A stretch of 64,000 bases of DNA from assembly GCA_013397845.1 (NCBI GenBank), contig VZTG01001085.1:95982-159981 (forward strand), written 5' to 3'. The position numbers and the translations under genes were made by a program. Shown piece after piece: positions 14,001 to 26,068 of this stretch. The notes beneath the pieces were generated by a model that saw only the letters and a list, made by a program, of their open reading frames with translations, was not told the origin of the DNA and did no database searches. This stretch comes from Melanocharis versteri (Eukaryota; Chordata; Aves; Passeriformes; Melanocharitidae). Each line of letters begins with the position of its first letter. Within the stretch, counting starts at the first letter, position 1.

Positions 14001-14729
14001 AGCATAATCCAGTGTTTAATAATATGAATGGGATTCAGTTGCAACATTCTAACCAATAATTCTAACAGAAGACTTTGGTATGCTTTTCTGAATAATTAAC
14101 ATCTTACCTGTAACGCAGGAGCCTTTCCTAAAATAATTTTCTTTACAGTTATTCCAACCCTTAATCATCAGCCTCTAGCAGTCCAGTGGTGAAGCTGACA
14201 AACTCTTCAGTGTTTTACTAACTGTTAATGTTTACACGTGCTAAAAGTGGAATTTGTACTGTAAGGGCAGGCACAGCTGCCAGCTGCAGTCCACAAAATA
14301 ACTGTTTAATAATACAGCCCACTTAGCAATGATAATCAAGGCCAGTGTTTTTAATTCACTCTCCCTTTCATAAATGTGAAATTACAGAATGATTGGTACT
14401 TTAATTGGAAGTTCTTCTGCATTTCATAATACATTATTGAAGATGCTGTCAGTCATTTGATTTAAGTAATATATCCTAAATTTTTTCGATATATCTGTTA
14501 AATACAGCATTAAAACATCAAAATAAAAAATGCAAACTGAGAAATGGGAAGCTCTTTCCAGGAGAGTTCAGGACAACTTGCTGCTCTCCAGCTCATCATT
14601 TCCTGCTGCCAGGAAATGTACATAGTATTTTTGTTAAGCTTTTTTTCCCACTGAACATTCTTGTGTAACTTAGCAGAACCAATAATGATGCACCCCAAAG
14701 CATTAAAAATAGCAAGAAAAGCTTCATAG
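11019..14729. other. Region between BIK stop and MCAT 3' end
   Basis: BIK and MCAT are convergent here. The BIK 3' UTR begins at 11019; ATTAAA-type signals occur near 11416 and 11440, but I cannot choose among them. The rest is AT-rich with no recognised exon, RNA gene or transposon. A short CAG/AGC run at 12358-12373 is only about five units. Confidence 0.45.
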
Positions 14730-14735
14730 TTTATT
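14730..14735 (-). terminator. Candidate MCAT poly(A) signal (AATAAA on minus strand)
   Basis: TTTATT on the plus strand reads AATAAA on the minus strand, ~615 bases downstream of the MCAT stop. It would give a 3' UTR of about 640 bases. Other weaker signals exist, so transcript data would be needed to fix the end. Confidence 0.4.
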
Positions 14736-15350
14736 TACAGTTTAACTCTAAGAAAATAATTTTTCTAGTAACATCATCTGCCTCACTCAGCAGCTACCTG
14801 GCAATGTGGACACAAAATAAGAGAACTTTACATAGATGAACACCCCACAAGTCAGTTGAGTTAGAAAACAGGAACATCAAGACACTGAAAGCCATCCCAA
14901 CAAATGGCTCCTCTAAATGCACCCTCAAGCCCAGAGCAGAGCCCTCCAAAACTTGGAGCCAACAACCCCTGTGTTCCTGCAGAAGATCCCTGCACCAGAC
15001 AGCCAAGGCTATCAACTGGAACCTGAATCCACACCCAAAAAACTCCTCCAAAAAACAACAAAACAAAATAAACCCAACCCAAAAGGGAAAGTTGCTCGCA
15101 GGATTGAGGCCAAACAATGTTACTTGGCCTGTTTGTGGACAGCTTTGCAGTCCTGACACAGATGGAAGAGCCAAACTTTGCTCTCCCCTTTCCACACCTG
15201 AGGAACTCAAAGGAAAACATTCATTGCAATTATGCACGTAGTGCTCTTTCAATCATGAGAAGCCATGAATGTTTAAGACTTCCTCTTTTGGGAGCACAAG
15301 GTTTTAAATCAGAAAAAAAAGAGTTGTGTGGATTTTTCTCAAAAGGTTAT

Positions 15351-16608
15351 TTAAGTGTCCGCTGCTTCTTCATCTTCCAGAGCATCTACGTGTTTATATT
15401 GTTTCCAGGCCTTTAAATTACATTGTCTGAGAATGGCTCCTAGTTGATTCCCGGGCCCCACTTCATACGTGTATGGAAATTCTGTTCCTTGCTTTCTTTC
15501 GTACACTGAGTGCATGGTCTGCTCCCACAGAACAGGTGACACCACCTGCTTCACTAACAGCTTCTGAATGTGCTTTGAGTGCATGTACTTTTTGCCATCA
15601 ACATTGGAATACACACAGAGCAGCGGTTTCTGAATTTCAATCGATTTTAGGACTTCAGCCAGTGGCTCTACTGCTGGTTCCATAAGTCTGGTATGAAAAG
15701 CCCCACTGACTGGAAGCATTTTTGTACGTTTAAAATAATATTTTCGGGCATTCTCCTGCAAAAACTCCAAAGCCTATAAAAGAGAGAGAGAAGTGAGTCT
15801 TGCACAACAAAGGTTTTCTCAGTCACCCCACAAGAATTACCTCATCAGACTTACTGTGATAAAGGGATTCCTTTCCCTACCCAACAACTGAACACATGCT
15901 GGGAAAAAAACCCCACAGATCAAACACTTTTGTTTGGACAAACTAAGGCCGTATATAACACCCACAGAGAAGTGCAAAGTAAAAGTTTTTAAAAAGTGAA
16001 ATGCTCAGTTCAATTGAAGGAACAGTTACTCTGAAGCAATACCTGTAAGTGTCCTGCAATGACTCTGCTGTCCGGAAACAAATAGTTTGAAACTGTGCAC
16101 ACGGGGTTGTCTATACCCAGCGATTCACAGTGTTTACGGGCTTCCAGGCAGGCAAATTTGTAATTTGCCTCTCGCCGGCCGATAACCGAGAGCATTCCAC
16201 TGGGGACGGCTTCCGACGCCTTTTGCATGGCTTCGGCGCGCACTTTCACCGCGTACAGCGCTACGGAGAGAAACAGAAACGCTGCGTAAACGTGAGCGCG
16301 GGCACCTGCGCGCAAGAAAGGGCAGTTGTTCACTCTCGTGAAACGTCAATGCTTTTAATGCCATATCACACGTGTTAAAGCGAACAGTGCAAGTAGAAAG
16401 TAAAATCTGTCCTCTAATTAAAAAGCGGGAAGGACACAGTGGTAACAGGCAATGCTTTGGAAACAGCACGGGCCCGGGCCGGGAGATCCTAGCAGGGAGT
16501 TCCGCACGCCCCCCAGGCACCTTCGGCAAAGCCCAGGGCTCCAGCGAAGACCAGCGCCGCGAACTCTCCCACGCTGTAGCCGGCGGCCGCCACGCAGCGC
16601 TCCACGAC
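15351..16608 (-). CDS. MCAT: MCAT, mitochondrial malonyl-CoA:ACP transacylase (5' part missing in gap)
   Basis: MCAT moves malonyl groups from CoA to the acyl carrier protein in the mitochondrial matrix, feeding type II fatty-acid synthesis and thus lipoate supply. Coding exons present are exon 2 (16521-16608), exon 3 (16043-16260) and exon 4 (15351-15773). They join in frame (phase 1, then 0) and encode about 242 residues. Exon 2 carries GYSVGEFAALVFAGA, the acyltransferase nucleophile elbow with the active-site serine. Exon 4 carries PVSGAFHTRLMEPA, with the catalytic histidine, and the EVGPGNQLGAIL motif near the end. The human protein has 390 residues, so about 145-150 residues are absent: the targeting peptide and the GQGSQ oxyanion motif. 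They fall in the run of N that follows a few dozen bases upstream of exon 2. The donor of exon 2 (GTGCCT) is weak. The gene is not a pseudogene on this evidence; its apparent truncation is an assembly gap. Confidence 0.95.
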
Positions 16609-16694
16609 CTGCGGGGACACAGAGCCGAGCGGCGCCTCAGCCGCACCGCGGGGCAGGCCCGAGGCGCCGCCGCCCCTCACCCCGACCCCCGGCC

Positions 16695-17277
16695 NNNNNN
16701 NNNNNNNNNNNNNNNNNNNNNNNNNNNNNNNNNNNNNNNNNNNNNNNNNNNNNNNNNNNNNNNNNNNNNNNNNNNNNNNNNNNNNNNNNNNNNNNNNNNN
16801 NNNNNNNNNNNNNNNNNNNNNNNNNNNNNNNNNNNNNNNNNNNNNNNNNNNNNNNNNNNNNNNNNNNNNNNNNNNNNNNNNNNNNNNNNNNNNNNNNNNN
16901 NNNNNNNNNNNNNNNNNNNNNNNNNNNNNNNNNNNNNNNNNNNNNNNNNNNNNNNNNNNNNNNNNNNNNNNNNNNNNNNNNNNNNNNNNNNNNNNNNNNN
17001 NNNNNNNNNNNNNNNNNNNNNNNNNNNNNNNNNNNNNNNNNNNNNNNNNNNNNNNNNNNNNNNNNNNNNNNNNNNNNNNNNNNNNNNNNNNNNNNNNNNN
17101 NNNNNNNNNNNNNNNNNNNNNNNNNNNNNNNNNNNNNNNNNNNNNNNNNNNNNNNNNNNNNNNNNNNNNNNNNNNNNNNNNNNNNNNNNNNNNNNNNNNN
17201 NNNNNNNNNNNNNNNNNNNNNNNNNNNNNNNNNNNNNNNNNNNNNNNNNNNNNNNNNNNNNNNNNNNNNNNNNNNNN
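16695..17277. other. Assembly gap (583 N)
   Basis: This is an unresolved run of N between GC-rich flanks. By position it must hold MCAT coding exon 1. The two open frames that appear to span it (on both strands) exist only because N contains no stop codon. Confidence 0.99.
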
Positions 17278-17418
17278 CGGGATCCCCCGGGCAGGACGGG
17301 ACCTGCGGCGCCGGATGGAGACGGGCGGGGCCGCACGGTGCCCCGCTCAGGGCGGAGAGGACTTGGGCAAATGCTCAGGGGTTTTCCGGGCGGCCGTTTA
17401 GTATGGAAAGTGCTTTTA

Positions 17419-17490
17419 ACAAAAAAACCCAACAAAACAAAACACCCCCAAACAGACAAACAAAAAAACCAAACCAACAAAAGAAACCCC
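17419..17490. repeat. A-rich low-complexity tract (AAACA/AACCA type)
   Basis: The stretch is almost free of G and T and consists of short A runs broken by single C or CC. Similar tracts occur at 15040-15075 and 34817-34850. It lies just right of the MCAT CpG island gap. No transposon body is attached that I can recognise. Confidence 0.7.
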
Positions 17491-17529
17491 CAAGCTAGGA
17501 AGCTTATTCTTAATTTTTAACCGGAACAC

Positions 17530-17680
17530 GAGTTTTTCAGTGGCTCACAGCTGTGCGCGCACAGCAGAAAGGCAGAGCCTGCTCCTCTGGTCTCGCGGGG
17601 ACCGGCGGCTCTGTCGCGCACACGGGGCACATCCGCTCTCCGCACTCGGGAGAAGTTTCCACGCTGCTGTTCAACTAAAG
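17530..17680 (+). promoter_or_regulatory. Possible TSPO non-coding first exon / promoter
   Basis: A CpG-rich block ends with CTAAAG followed by GTATCT, a plausible splice donor at 17681. TSPO coding begins 13 bases into an exon at 22983, so at least one upstream non-coding exon must exist, and this is the only GC-rich candidate between MCAT and TSPO. The assignment is inference. Confidence 0.3.
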
Positions 17681-20600
17681 GTATCTTCCTTCAGTGTCGC
17701 CGAGGAACATTTTTTCAAGGTGAAAGAAAGGGCTTTGGTTTTAATTCCGAGGTTTTGAGTGATGCTTAGAAATCAGCCCAAAATGCACTGTGATATAATT
17801 TGAGCATTCAACGGTAAGATGATTTTTAAAAAGTGAAAGTTGCCGTGCCAGAGTTGCAATTGTGTAACGACTTTGCATCAAGTAAGGTTATGAAACAGTA
17901 TCAAGCATTAAGTCAGAGCAGCTCAGTAAAAGAGACTGTAAGTACAGCTTGGGAGAAGGAAAATGTGTCACAATAGCAAGAAATTATGTTGACTTTTTAT
18001 TTGGGCCAATTTGAAAGGATCATGCTGCACCGGTTTTTCGCACTTTTCTATTCTCTGTGCTATTTTGTAAGATGGGTTCTTCCATTTGTGTCAGCCTCCA
18101 GGTAAAATATCCAGAAGTGAGCTTCTCGAGTTAGCTGAAATATATGGGCAGTAACATAGGAGATATATGACATATATGTGACCATATGCCAGCTCGTGCC
18201 TGCCGCCACCTGTAACATAAGTATCAACGAGAAGAGATTGAGCAGTAAATGGCAAATTCTCCCAGAAAAGATCTTGCTCCAGTATGCATTTCCGTTCCCT
18301 GTATGTGAATGAATCATAGATTTATTAGTGCTCTGCCACTTTGAAAGAAGTGTAACCTGGGCAGTGTGATTTTTTTGTTTCCACCTGTACACCTTGCATT
18401 AGTCTTCAATAAATACCATCGTTTTGTTTTTAATTCTAAATAGCTGTTATAAACATGTATTATACACTTGTTAGACATTTATATTCTATAACATTTATTG
18501 TTTGAAGTGCCTCTATTACTTGAGATTAGATAGCAAAGATAAGCCTGCTTTTTTTTTTTTCTTGTGATAGCTGTATTCTTTGTCATAGACTGTAACATAA
18601 ATTTGATTTTAGTGTTGCAGCTTCCCAGGAATTAAAACCACAACACACATAAATAGTTTATAAGTATGTTATAATTAATTTTTCAGACAGCTGTCTTTGG
18701 AAGAAGTCTTCTTCCTGGGGAAAATTTGAATGCTGCCTCTCAGACCAGGGCAGAGCCTTATCTGCCCTCATAAAAATGTATGGTAGAGGATGAGGGAGAG
18801 TATCTGTCTTGGGAACCCCCCTTCCATGGTATGGTCCCAGCTTTGTCAGTCCGTCTCCAAACACTGGGCACTGGGAACCTCGGGGCTGTGAGAGTGATTT
18901 AGCCCTACTGGGAGATTTTCCTTTGTGTTTTTAATGCGGTTTTTAAGCCCCATGTACTTGGGTAGCCAGCCCTACGCTGCACAAGAATGGAAGTAGTCAG
19001 AAGTTTTATCAGCACAGGGGTATAAGAAGATGGGATGAAAGCAGTTCTCCTTTCCTACCTTCCTTCTCCTTCCTGCTGACAGAGTGCCCCAAGGAGGGAA
19101 AGGCACCTGTCTTTCAGAGACCTCCTCAAGGCAAAGAAGGGTTTTAGTTCATTTTTCATCAGGCTGAAGCAACCCAGCTGCTCTGTCATGATATATCGAA
19201 TCCCACCTACAGAGCATCCCATCCCTTTCTTTGGGTGCAGAGTTTTTTCCAGAAAGAAGACACAGAAAGCTTCTGTTAGTTTTTTCTTCATGTTATGCCA
19301 CCAAAGAAAAACAACCGAGAGAAGCCCATGAGGCAGCAGGTTTAACTACTGGGGTTTTTTTTCCCTTTATTTCTCCTTTTACTTTATGTAGCTGGAACCA
19401 ACATTGGGTAAGTCAGATGTTTTGAATACCTAGAAAAATTATTCTAACATGTATGTAAAGCAAAGTGGCCTAGTGCAGCCCTCACTGCACTGCTGGAACT
19501 GCCTGAAGTCACATTAGGGCTAAGCAGAAAAGAGGCAGCATGATGAAGAATATGTTGCAGGGCAGAGACAACAAGTGGAAAAGAAGTAAACAAGTTAAGT
19601 GTGTGTGAGAAGAAAGTATTTCCAACCTTGGTGGTTCTTAGAGGCAGATATCTGCTGGGTACGCTGCAGGTATCATCCACAGACATCCAGCATTCTTCAG
19701 GATGGAAACGAGGGTGCAAGAATATTGTGCAACTCGCCCTGGAGCTGGGATATGATTGAGAAAGTAGTTATTATTTCTGGGTTGAGTAATACTGCTGCAG
19801 CCAGTGGAGCTGTGTTAGCAAGTCTGTGGTATGTAAGTTCTCACAGATTCATTTCAGATCATCAGCTCTACCCTTAGAGGAAGGCAGGGCTGATGAACCT
19901 CTGTGGTTACATTACTTTTAGAAAATGTACAGGGTGTTCTGTAAACATTGCACACCTCTTGTACTGCACAGGTAAACAAGGACTGCAGCACTGGCCAATG
20001 CACCGACTCTCCAGTGCATCCTTACGTTTTACTCATTCCCTTGCTGAAGACCTACATCAGATAACCAAAGACACTCAGACATGGCTTCTTCCATGCTGTT
20101 TTCTGAGTTACCCACGCTTTTTATGGAAAATTGATACTAGTATTTAATTTCTTGGGAATGAAAACACAGGAACTCCCACTGCTGATGGACAGCTGTGGTC
20201 TTGCTGCCAGCACATCTTGCTGCATGATTTTGTCCCTCTGTCTTGCAAGGAGAAAGAGTATTTTGCTATGCTTGGGAAATCCCGAGAGATACTATTTGAA
20301 AATACATCACATAATTAATTAGTAGTAAGAGTAGTTAAAAGACTGGGACACCAACATTCAATTCCAGCCAGTATATTCAATCTCTTAATTTCAATTTCCT
20401 CCCCTTTGCTGTGCATGAGTGGCTTCACTTCTCTCGCTTCTTTGCTTTGTGCCTTCCCTGTTTCTATTTGCGTGCCTGGTTTTCTTTCTCTTAGGAATTA
20501 TTTCAGTGTTCTTCCTCCAACATGCATGGGTACATCATTTATTCACTAATGACTGCAACAGAGCACTGTTGTTTCAACTTTATAGTATTTAGCACTTACA

Positions 20601-22982
20601 GCATACAGAACACTTTCAGACTTTCTTCCCTGGGGGGAAGCTGACAGAACTCCTGACAAAGTCCAGTTGCTGAACGCTGCAAGGAGACCACCCTTATATT
20701 GTTAACATCCAAATAAAGCATAAAGTCCTTTGGGTTCTTGCTTATCACTTTTGAAAAAATAGTATTTGGCAGCCACGATGGAGTTGCACGTATCACAGCA
20801 TGTGTAGAGATCTAAGCCTGGCCTCTCTGTAGGCAAAACAAAAGGGTTAAAAATTAGTGAGATCTTATTAACTTTCAATTTCTAACTTAACCTTTGGGAA
20901 TTACTCATCTGAAGGCAGCCAAAGAGAATCATTGTGCTTGGAGCTCTTGTTCCCATCACACCTTGTTGCTCCTGCACATGGCAATTGCTTCACATCCCAG
21001 TAAAAGCAGAGCTGCTCATGCTGTCAGTAGGGATGACAAGTAGTGCACACGGCAGCTGACAGCCTGCTTCCTCAGGGAATAACAGCACAGATCTAAGTGC
21101 AGGAGAACAGGGGAACTCCTCTGCTCCATTTAAGATGCTTCCTCATAAGTAGAATCCACTAGGCAGGAAGTATGGCAGCAATGAACCCTGCAGATTTTCC
21201 CTCCCTCCCTTGTCTGTCCTCCACCCAAGACCTAATCCTATCACAGCAGAGTACCACATCATTCTCCCCTTTCTCCTTCTCCCCAGCCTCAGTTCTGAAT
21301 TCTTCCCTGCTTAGTTTTTTTCACCCATTCAGTCTTTGATTCTGTTTTTGACCTTGACTTGTATCTCTTTGATGGCTTTGTCTGCTGCCTTTTTTGTGTG
21401 TGTTTCTATTTATTGCCAACTTCCCGCAAGCCCACAGCTCAGGCCTACCTGCCTTTTCTTGTTTACCCCTCTCAACCTTTCTCATCCTGTGTGCCTTACC
21501 AGTCCCTCCATGCTCAGTTTGCCTTCAAAATGCTGCTCTGCTTCTATCATCAGGATTTCTCTCGATCCCATGCAAACTGTATTGTCGTCCCAGCCACTGA
21601 AATCTCACATTAAATCTGTGTGGCTGTGTGGGCAGATCTCTGAGTGCAGGGACAAAAACCATAATGCGAGACCTTGCTGCCCCAGCTTCCCTCGATCTCC
21701 AAACAGAAATTCACCGGGTCAGAGCTGTAACGATGAAACTGTGTCATTTGTGCCATTTCCTATCAGTTTAAGCACATCTGTCACAAGTAGGATTTCCTCT
21801 TCTCCACTCCCTGCCTCCTCATCCCAGCAGTCATGACTATAGCAATACAAGCTTTGAAATCCAGGGAAAGACAACAGCCAAGACAATATGAATATGGCAC
21901 TTTTTCTGACAAGCCTCTGAAATGCTCATTTATCTAAAACTTTATTTTCTCTCCTGGGCCTTCTGCAGTTGCTCTTTCCCCACTGCTGCAATCTCTCATA
22001 ACATAATTTCTCTCCTGCACAACAGATGAACAGGAATTGGGTGTATCTGCCTTCTGTATATTTGAAAAAATATCTTTCAGTTCTGCCTTTTTTTTATTGT
22101 AGCTCTAATGTTTACATTTCAGTAAACTAAGCACAGCTCTTCTGTAGCATTTGGCTTTTGGCCAGAAAATCTGCAATGAAACTTTTTCCTCCCTCCTTGC
22201 TTGCTGGTTTTCCTGCTGCCTGTACCCTAACTAAAGCAGCATGGCCTAGGAGAACAAGACATTACTTAGCCCTGCTTCTGTAGGCAAATTCAATGGGCTT
22301 GGCAGCTACAATTGCTGCAACTGATTGAATGCTTCATGAAGGAGCCAAAGGTGGACTCCCCATGTGTGTATCCAGATCACCTTCCTTGTTTAGCAAACCA
22401 TCCTTTAAGTACTTACCTTCTCATTGTCCTCCCTGGTGTTTGTTTTCCAAGGCAGCTCCTCAAGTGTCTGCTACTGATTCACATCCCTCTGACTCCCACT
22501 GAGCATCCTGCAGACAAGATATCACATTATTTTGCTTGAGCACAGGAGAGCTCATGCTCTTTTCTTCCTTGGCTCTGCCATTTCATTGAGGGAGTGGATT
22601 TTTTTGGTGAATACAGAAATACACACTTCTTACTGCACTTATTTATTTTCCAAGTGCAGTTCATAGAGTATCAGACTGCTTTATTCCTCTGGCATACTTA
22701 TGGATGAGGATATTTCTGTAGGTAAAATTCAGTAATCTTCATGCATCAGCTGAGAGGGAAGTAAAGGCCCCACTTCCCACTGGCTCCCCCCTCCCCAGGG
22801 ACAGATTCCTTTACAAGTGTGTCGGTACAAGATCCATTAATTTCAGCTGCAATCTCTCTCAGTGACAAGACTAGGCTGTAGATCAGATCTGACATGCCTA
22901 TTTTAAAAATCTGTTAAAAATGGAAACTTTTGCAGTTGCATTTTAAAACTTCTCTGCCAATCAATGTTTGGTTTTGTTTCAG
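17681..22982. other. Non-coding stretch upstream of TSPO coding exons
   Basis: No exon with recognisable protein similarity is seen. The sub-region 21.2-22.5 kb is pyrimidine-rich and opens a 166-codon plus-strand frame at 21336-21836 that looks compositional. If the candidate first exon near 17.6 kb is right, this is TSPO intron 1. Confidence 0.45.
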
Positions 22983-22995
22983 GTTCACTGTCTCA

Positions 22996-25900
22996 ATGGA
23001 AGTGGTACCAGCCTGGGCCCCAGCAGTAGGTTTCACACTCCTGCCCCATGCAGGAGCATTTTTAGGAAGCAATATAACCAAAAGGGAAATCCCAGTATGG
23101 TATGAAACTCTACAGAAGCCATCCTGGTGTCCACCTAACTGGGTGTTTGCTCCTGTTTGGGGAACCCTCTATACATCTATGGGGTATGTTTTTCACATTG
23201 TATTAAGGCGCTTACCTGATCTCAAAGTTGCTTTTGGTATAATGCTGGACCAGAGGAGTCCTGGTACCACTGTGCTCCTGTGGCTGTATGTTTGTAAGAA
23301 ACTGTGTCAAGCTGTCTCTTTAACAGGTAAAAACATGTTTCGGGAGTTTTGTGTGGGTTTGATAGGACATTTTGTATGCAGAAGTATCCACATCAAAAGC
23401 AGGAGCTCAAAAAGCTGCCAGTAATTTGCTTTCCTCATTCATTCTGAGGAGAAGACCTGCCAAACTGGAAACAGTGGAGGAAAGCAGCACTGGGATTTCT
23501 TCTAAGTATGTCCTTCAGTAGTTTTAGGAAAATTAAAAAAAAAGGGGTGGGGGAAATTAGGATAGAACTGTTCTAACAGAGCTCAGTAATGCAATGGATG
23601 AAACTGAATGCTAGATTGGCACTCCCACGTTCTCTCATTTTGGTTTCATTTTCTTTCCAGAAAAGCTTTGTAATTTTTATAGCCTCATGTCCTGTCCCTC
23701 CCCCATCAGTATTCTCTTTTCTTTCTCCTCTTATAGGCTGTACTTTTTAACTTATGTGGAATACTTGTGTATTTGAAGAGTTAGCATTTGAATGAGATCA
23801 TTACTGGCCTATGAATAAAAACATACCTTTTATCAAGGAGAAAAGAGCTCGGTGGCTTTCCCAACTTCATTCACATTGACTGCACAATCTGTAACCCTGT
23901 GTCTGGATTCCTCATCACAAATCTGGGTAGCAGGTTAAACATCTTAAAAAAGCCCAAATTGTGGCAGCTTATCAGTTATTTTGGTAATAGCAGAATCAGT
24001 GTATCCTAAGGTGGATGGTCTTGGTTACGTATTATACACCCAGCCCAGTGAGAAGATCACACTTAGTACCAGACTTTTCTTCTCTAATCATGCACACACA
24101 TTCCTTGAATGATCAAGACATTTCATTCCTTCAGACTCTTGAATATATGGAAAGCAACAAATAACTAACAGCAAGATTTAAGAAGCTTACCTGCCTTTCT
24201 TGATACTTAGCTTCTTAGATTTGTACATCACGATCTTGGTCTGAAGTTGAAATCAGGTGTATGAACAAGTTCAAGTCCACGCTGTGCTTTGGAAATCACT
24301 TAGGAAACTGTAGTTTCTAATTCTTACTCTGCCCCAACTTTCTTTTGTTTTCATTATTCTCTGCAGACAAACTGCCAAAATAGCAAAGCTGCATTGTTCA
24401 GTCCCTGTGAAAGTAATGAAAGTGACTAAAGAGTTCCTCCTGCTCCCCATACTCAACTGTGCTTTGGGATCCCACTCAATGCCATTAATTTCATCCACTT
24501 AAAAACTGGAGTTTGATTTATTTTTTTTTTTAAATCTGTAAAGCACCACGTCCCAGTACCAAAACGAAGTTTCTTCACTATTTGCATCTTAGACTTGTTT
24601 CCATTTCAACATGGCATTCTTTTTTAAGACTGAAATGCAGTAGGTTATCTGCTTCTATGCACTTAGAAGTGAGAACTCTGGCATGATGGGGAATTTTTCT
24701 CTCTCCATGTTGTTATCCACAGCAGCTGGTCAAGCTTGTGCTGTCAGTTACTCCGCCAAGTAGTGCCTGGATATCTAAATATTCCAAATTAATCTAGACC
24801 CTCGCACTGAAGTTATTTCATTTGATCAAGAATGTGTGGTAGCTTTAAGCAGTGTAGTGAATGACACTTCCCCTTTCCTTTCTGCAGATACGGCTCCTAC
24901 CTGGTGTGGAAGGAACTGGGGGGCTTCAACGAAAAGGCAGTGGTTCCTCTGGGTCTGTATGCAGGCAACCTGGCATTAAACTGGGCATGGACTCCACTAT
25001 TTTTTGGAGCTCACAAAATGGGATGGGTAAGTAGAAAACTAAGTTTCTGAATCAAAGGCTCCTACTCTTATTTACAAGGTATTGGCATGAAAGGTTTGTG
25101 TCATAATCTTTTCTCCCTGAAAATGGGTCTGAATACAGAATATGGCTTGCATAAATTTTCTAAAATTCTCTTTAATGCATGCCAGCAGCCACCTGAGAGT
25201 ATTTACAGATCTAGACCATCCTTAAATTGACAGATTTCAAGTAGCTCTTTCTGCCAGCCTTTGGTAAGAGCTTTGTGTGTCTAGAAAACAAACATTTATG
25301 CCTTACTGCAATTCCTAGGTCTCTCTGGCAAACGGCAGTGATAAGCAGCTTATTACAACATTATTCAGGTGATCAACACCCCTTTTAGAAAAGACTCATT
25401 TTCCACAGTTCTCTGAAGAGAAACAGCTTGTCTCAAAAATAAGAATTGGTAAAAAAATTAAAATATTTGCTGTTTCTCTCTCTGAACATGCAATGCTGTA
25501 ACAGGGAAAGACTCTGCAATCCATCACAGATTCGTTCACACCTCATCTATTCAGGTGACATGAACAAACTGGACAAGTCTGCTTGCTCCAAGTCACTCTG
25601 GGAAGCGTCTCACTGCTCACTAAAGAGGGTATGGGGGAGAGAGACTTCCCTCTCCCTCTCTGCTCCCAGCTGTAATGCCCTTTCTTGTACTTGTATTGTT
25701 TTATGACTCGAAGTGGTTTGTAACTGAGCAGAAATCTACCATATTCTTCTGCTGGCCGGTTTTCTGAGAAGGATTTAGCTCCCAGAGGGATAGAACAGGT
25801 GCCAGAGCTAGGTGGAAAGAGTGACACATGGACTGTGGAGTCAAGGAAATGCAACGAGTAAAAACAACACTAACCACCTTCTGTGTTTCAGGGGTTGGTG

Positions 25901-26068
25901 ACTCTCCTGCTTACAACTGGTACAGCAACAGCTACCACTGCTTCCTGGTATAACATCAACAAAACAGCAGCTTATTTGATGGTTCCTTATTTAGCTTGGC
26001 TAAGCTTGGCTTCTGCACTCAATTATCGGATCTGGAAGGACAATCGCAACAAGAAAAAACATGAATAA
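22996..26068 (+). CDS. TSPO: TSPO, translocator protein (3 coding exons)
   Basis: TSPO is a five-helix protein of the outer mitochondrial membrane that binds cholesterol and porphyrins and is linked to steroid synthesis. Coding exons are 22996-23183, 24888-25026 and 25892-26068, joined in frame with canonical borders (phases 2 and 0) into 167 residues; human TSPO has 169. The first coding exon starts at 22983 after a TTTCAG acceptor, and its ATG at 22996 begins MEVVPAWAPAVGF, collinear with the human start apart from two extra residues. Conserved blocks are QKPSWCPPNWVFAPVWGTLY (~40-59), YGSYLVWKELGGF (~64-76), ALNWAWTPLFFGA (~90-102) and YLAWLSLASALNYRIWKDN (~142-160). The last holds a cholesterol-recognition (CRAC) pattern, L152-N-Y154-RIW-K158, in which lysine replaces the human arginine. 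The C-terminus is basic (KKKH) and lacks the glycine-rich tail of mammals. Confidence 0.97.

Larger units (their letters stand above)
16100..17680. promoter_or_regulatory. CpG island over MCAT 5' end
   Basis: CpG density is high from about 16.15 kb up to the gap and again from 17278 to about 17660, dropping sharply after that. It covers MCAT exons 2 and 3 and the missing exon 1. The right-hand flank has no ATG-initiated MCAT frame on the minus strand, so it is probably MCAT promoter or 5' UTR. The island may also serve TSPO, which points the other way. Confidence 0.55.

Noticed and set aside
14794..15252. 152- and 119-codon minus-strand open frames downstream of MCAT
   Set aside because: They lie within the likely MCAT 3' UTR, overlap each other in different frames, and show no known domain.
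16372..17520. Long open frames across the N run on both strands
   Set aside because: They are open only because N carries no stop codons; the flanking coding parts are antisense to MCAT or intronic.
21336..21836. 166-codon plus-strand frame upstream of TSPO
   Set aside because: The region is pyrimidine-rich, which favours Ser/Pro/Leu-rich open frames; there is no domain, no splice context and no similarity I recognise.
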